Assembly (NCBI GenBank): GCA_963665785.1
Contig: OY762456.1
Coordinates: 3,038,001 to 3,102,000, forward strand
Direction of reading: 5' to 3'
DNA from: UBA7455 sp026713185
Lineage (GTDB): Bacteria; Pseudomonadota; Gammaproteobacteria; Pseudomonadales; Azotimanducaceae
Length of the DNA: 64,000 nucleotides
A model generated the notes under the pieces. That model did no database searches, was not told the DNA's origin, and saw only the letters and a program-made list of their open reading frames with translations. This document shows positions 62,947-64,000 of this stretch, piece after piece (position 1 is the first letter of the stretch; the number at the start of each line of letters is the position of its first letter). The position numbers and the translations under genes were made by a program.

Positions 62947-64000
62947 ATGTCAGACAACTTAGGAAATGCGCCATTTGACGGACTTAGAATACTGGATCTG
63001 ACATCGGGGCCGGCGGGTGGGCTCGCTTCCATGATTCTGGCTGACTTTGGCGCCAGTGTAAGCCGGGTTATCGACCCTGAATACAACTGCCTGAACGAAG
63101 TTCCCTCCGCAAAAATGTGGTTGCGCGGTAAATCTGTTACAGACTGGTCTTTCAATCTTGTCAGGGATGCAGATGTAGTGGTAATCAGTCATCCCAATTC
63201 ACATCAATGTTGCGATTACGAAGCCTGTGCTGCTGTGAATCCTACACTGGTGTACTGTGAGATCACGGCCATGGGGCCTGACATACCCATGCCACTTTAT
63301 GAGGGATTGGTCGCGGCTAAAGCAGGCCGTATGGAACAGCTTTCAGTGATCCTGCCGGAATCAGGACCCTGTTTCTCGGCAGTACAGGTCGCAACGCATT
63401 GCACCGCGATGAATATCGTTTCCGGCATCCTTGCAGCACTGCATAAACGGCGACTTATGGGAGTTGGTGAAAAGATTTCAACCAGTCTGCTGCAGGGTTT
63501 GATGCCATTTGATATGGGACATTCCATCGCATTGCAATTATATGCCCAATTTCCACGTGAGCCACGCTCCGGTAACAGGAGTAGCCGCCGTCCAATGATG
63601 CCTACGCTCAACTATCAACCAGTACAGTGCGCCGATGGCAAATGGCTGCAACTGGGCAATTTGCTGCCCCATCTGTTTGAGAACTTCATGAAAGCAATCG
63701 GTCTGGCGGATTCACTGGCAGAATCTCACGATAACCTGGAAACAGTTCGGGACAGAATCCTGACCACCATGCATAGTAAGACATGCGCTGAGTGGATGGA
63801 GATATTTATTGCAGATGGCGGTATAGCTGCTCATCCTTACCAGCTTCCTGAGGAAACCCTTGACGATCCGGACATGACTACCAATGGTCATATCATTGAG
63901 TTGAGTGGTATCAGGCAATTGGGACCACTGGCAAACCTCACGGTAACCCCTGCCAGAATTTCCGAGTCCGGAAAATCCGGCGCCGGATGGAAGGTCAGTG
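62947..64000 (+). CDS. CaiB/BaiF CoA-transferase family protein (3' end beyond window)
   Basis: At least 351 codons, open to the window end. Opening MSDNLGNAPFDGLRILDLTS and MILADFGASVSRVI match the family start. In the region where the catalytic Asp normally lies it reads FSAVQVATHCTAMNIVSG and shows none, like the first half of the 812-residue fusion at 18908. It may thus also be the front part of a double protein. Start ATG at 62947; divergent from the carbonic anhydrase, with an 89-base gap. Confidence 0.8.
   Translation, partial: MSDNLGNAPFDGLRILDLTSGPAGGLASMILADFGASVSRVIDPEYNCLNEVPSAKMWLRGKSVTDWSFNLVRDADVVVISHPNSHQCCDYEACAAVNPTLVYCEITAMGPDIPMPLYEGLVAAKAGRMEQLSVILPESGPCFSAVQVATHCTAMNIVSGILAALHKRRLMGVGEKISTSLLQGLMPFDMGHSIALQLYAQFPREPRSGNRSSRRPMMPTLNYQPVQCADGKWLQLGNLLPHLFENFMKAIGLADSLAESHDNLETVRDRILTTMHSKTCAEWMEIFIADGGIAAHPYQLPEETLDDPDMTTNGHIIELSGIRQLGPLANLTVTPARISESGKSGAGWKVS

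Overview
This 64 kb window looks like chromosomal DNA of an aerobic, heterotrophic gammaproteobacterium. The grounds are two large TonB-dependent receptors, a TonB-type energy transducer, a porin-like protein, many acyl-CoA enzymes (CaiB/BaiF transferases, a biotin carboxylase fusion, a thiolase-like protein) and undecaprenyl-type lipid genes. I cannot name the order or genus from sequence alone. Both ends cut through genes: the first CDS lacks its N-terminus and the last CDS runs off the end.

Layout. 0-8 kb: the end of an N-acyl-D-amino-acid deacylase-type amidohydrolase, then a minus-strand acetoin-dehydrogenase-like operon (acoA, acoB, acoX, acoC, lpdA) followed by a luciferase-like oxidoreductase. 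8-21.4 kb: a MITE-like remnant, a porin, an MFS transporter, an enolase-superfamily enzyme, a D-2-hydroxyacid dehydrogenase, a ThDP enzyme, a single-chain biotin-dependent carboxylase and a double CaiB/BaiF transferase; together they suggest uptake and oxidation of organic acids through CoA esters. 21.4-36.4 kb: a 14-copy 17-bp tandem array in front of a TonB-dependent receptor, a SnoaL-like protein, a secreted esterase, then a tightly packed envelope operon (TPR lipoprotein, CRTAC1/ASPIC protein, TonB-like TPR protein, DUF4139 protein) and a second TonB-dependent receptor. 36.7-41.9 kb: a MacB-type ABC exporter operon with three adaptor proteins in a row.

42-44 kb: a dense tRNA array. Six members are clear (Ser-TGA, His, Ser-GCT, Gln-CTG, Cys, Ile-TAT) and three are irregular (Lys-, Ser- and Glu-like). 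It is preceded by a strong stable-RNA-like promoter, a possible small ORF or RNA, and a terminator. 44-52 kb: a CYP153-like P450, a methyltransferase, an amidase, a large 2OG-Fe(II) oxygenase and a thiolase-like protein.

52-57.4 kb is an accessory island: an AlbA_2 (Schlafen-like) protein, the scar of a deleted type I restriction locus, BrnTA and HicBA toxin-antitoxin systems, reverse transcriptase and Sir2 fragments, a membrane-anchored PLD-like protein and an MFS transporter. 57.4-64 kb: a lipid/envelope group (NmrA-like SDR, CDP-alcohol phosphatidyltransferase, LPG-synthase-like membrane protein, isoprenyl transferase), a Phd/VapC pair, a beta-carbonic anhydrase and a truncated CaiB/BaiF protein.

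The signals I find least expected are: a triplicated translation-start segment between acoX and acoC; the 17-bp array before a receptor gene; the irregular tRNA array; a three-gene deletion scar of a restriction locus; and a pair of paralogous 28- and 34-residue ORFs beginning MTKKIQV. No new defence or metabolic system is proven here.
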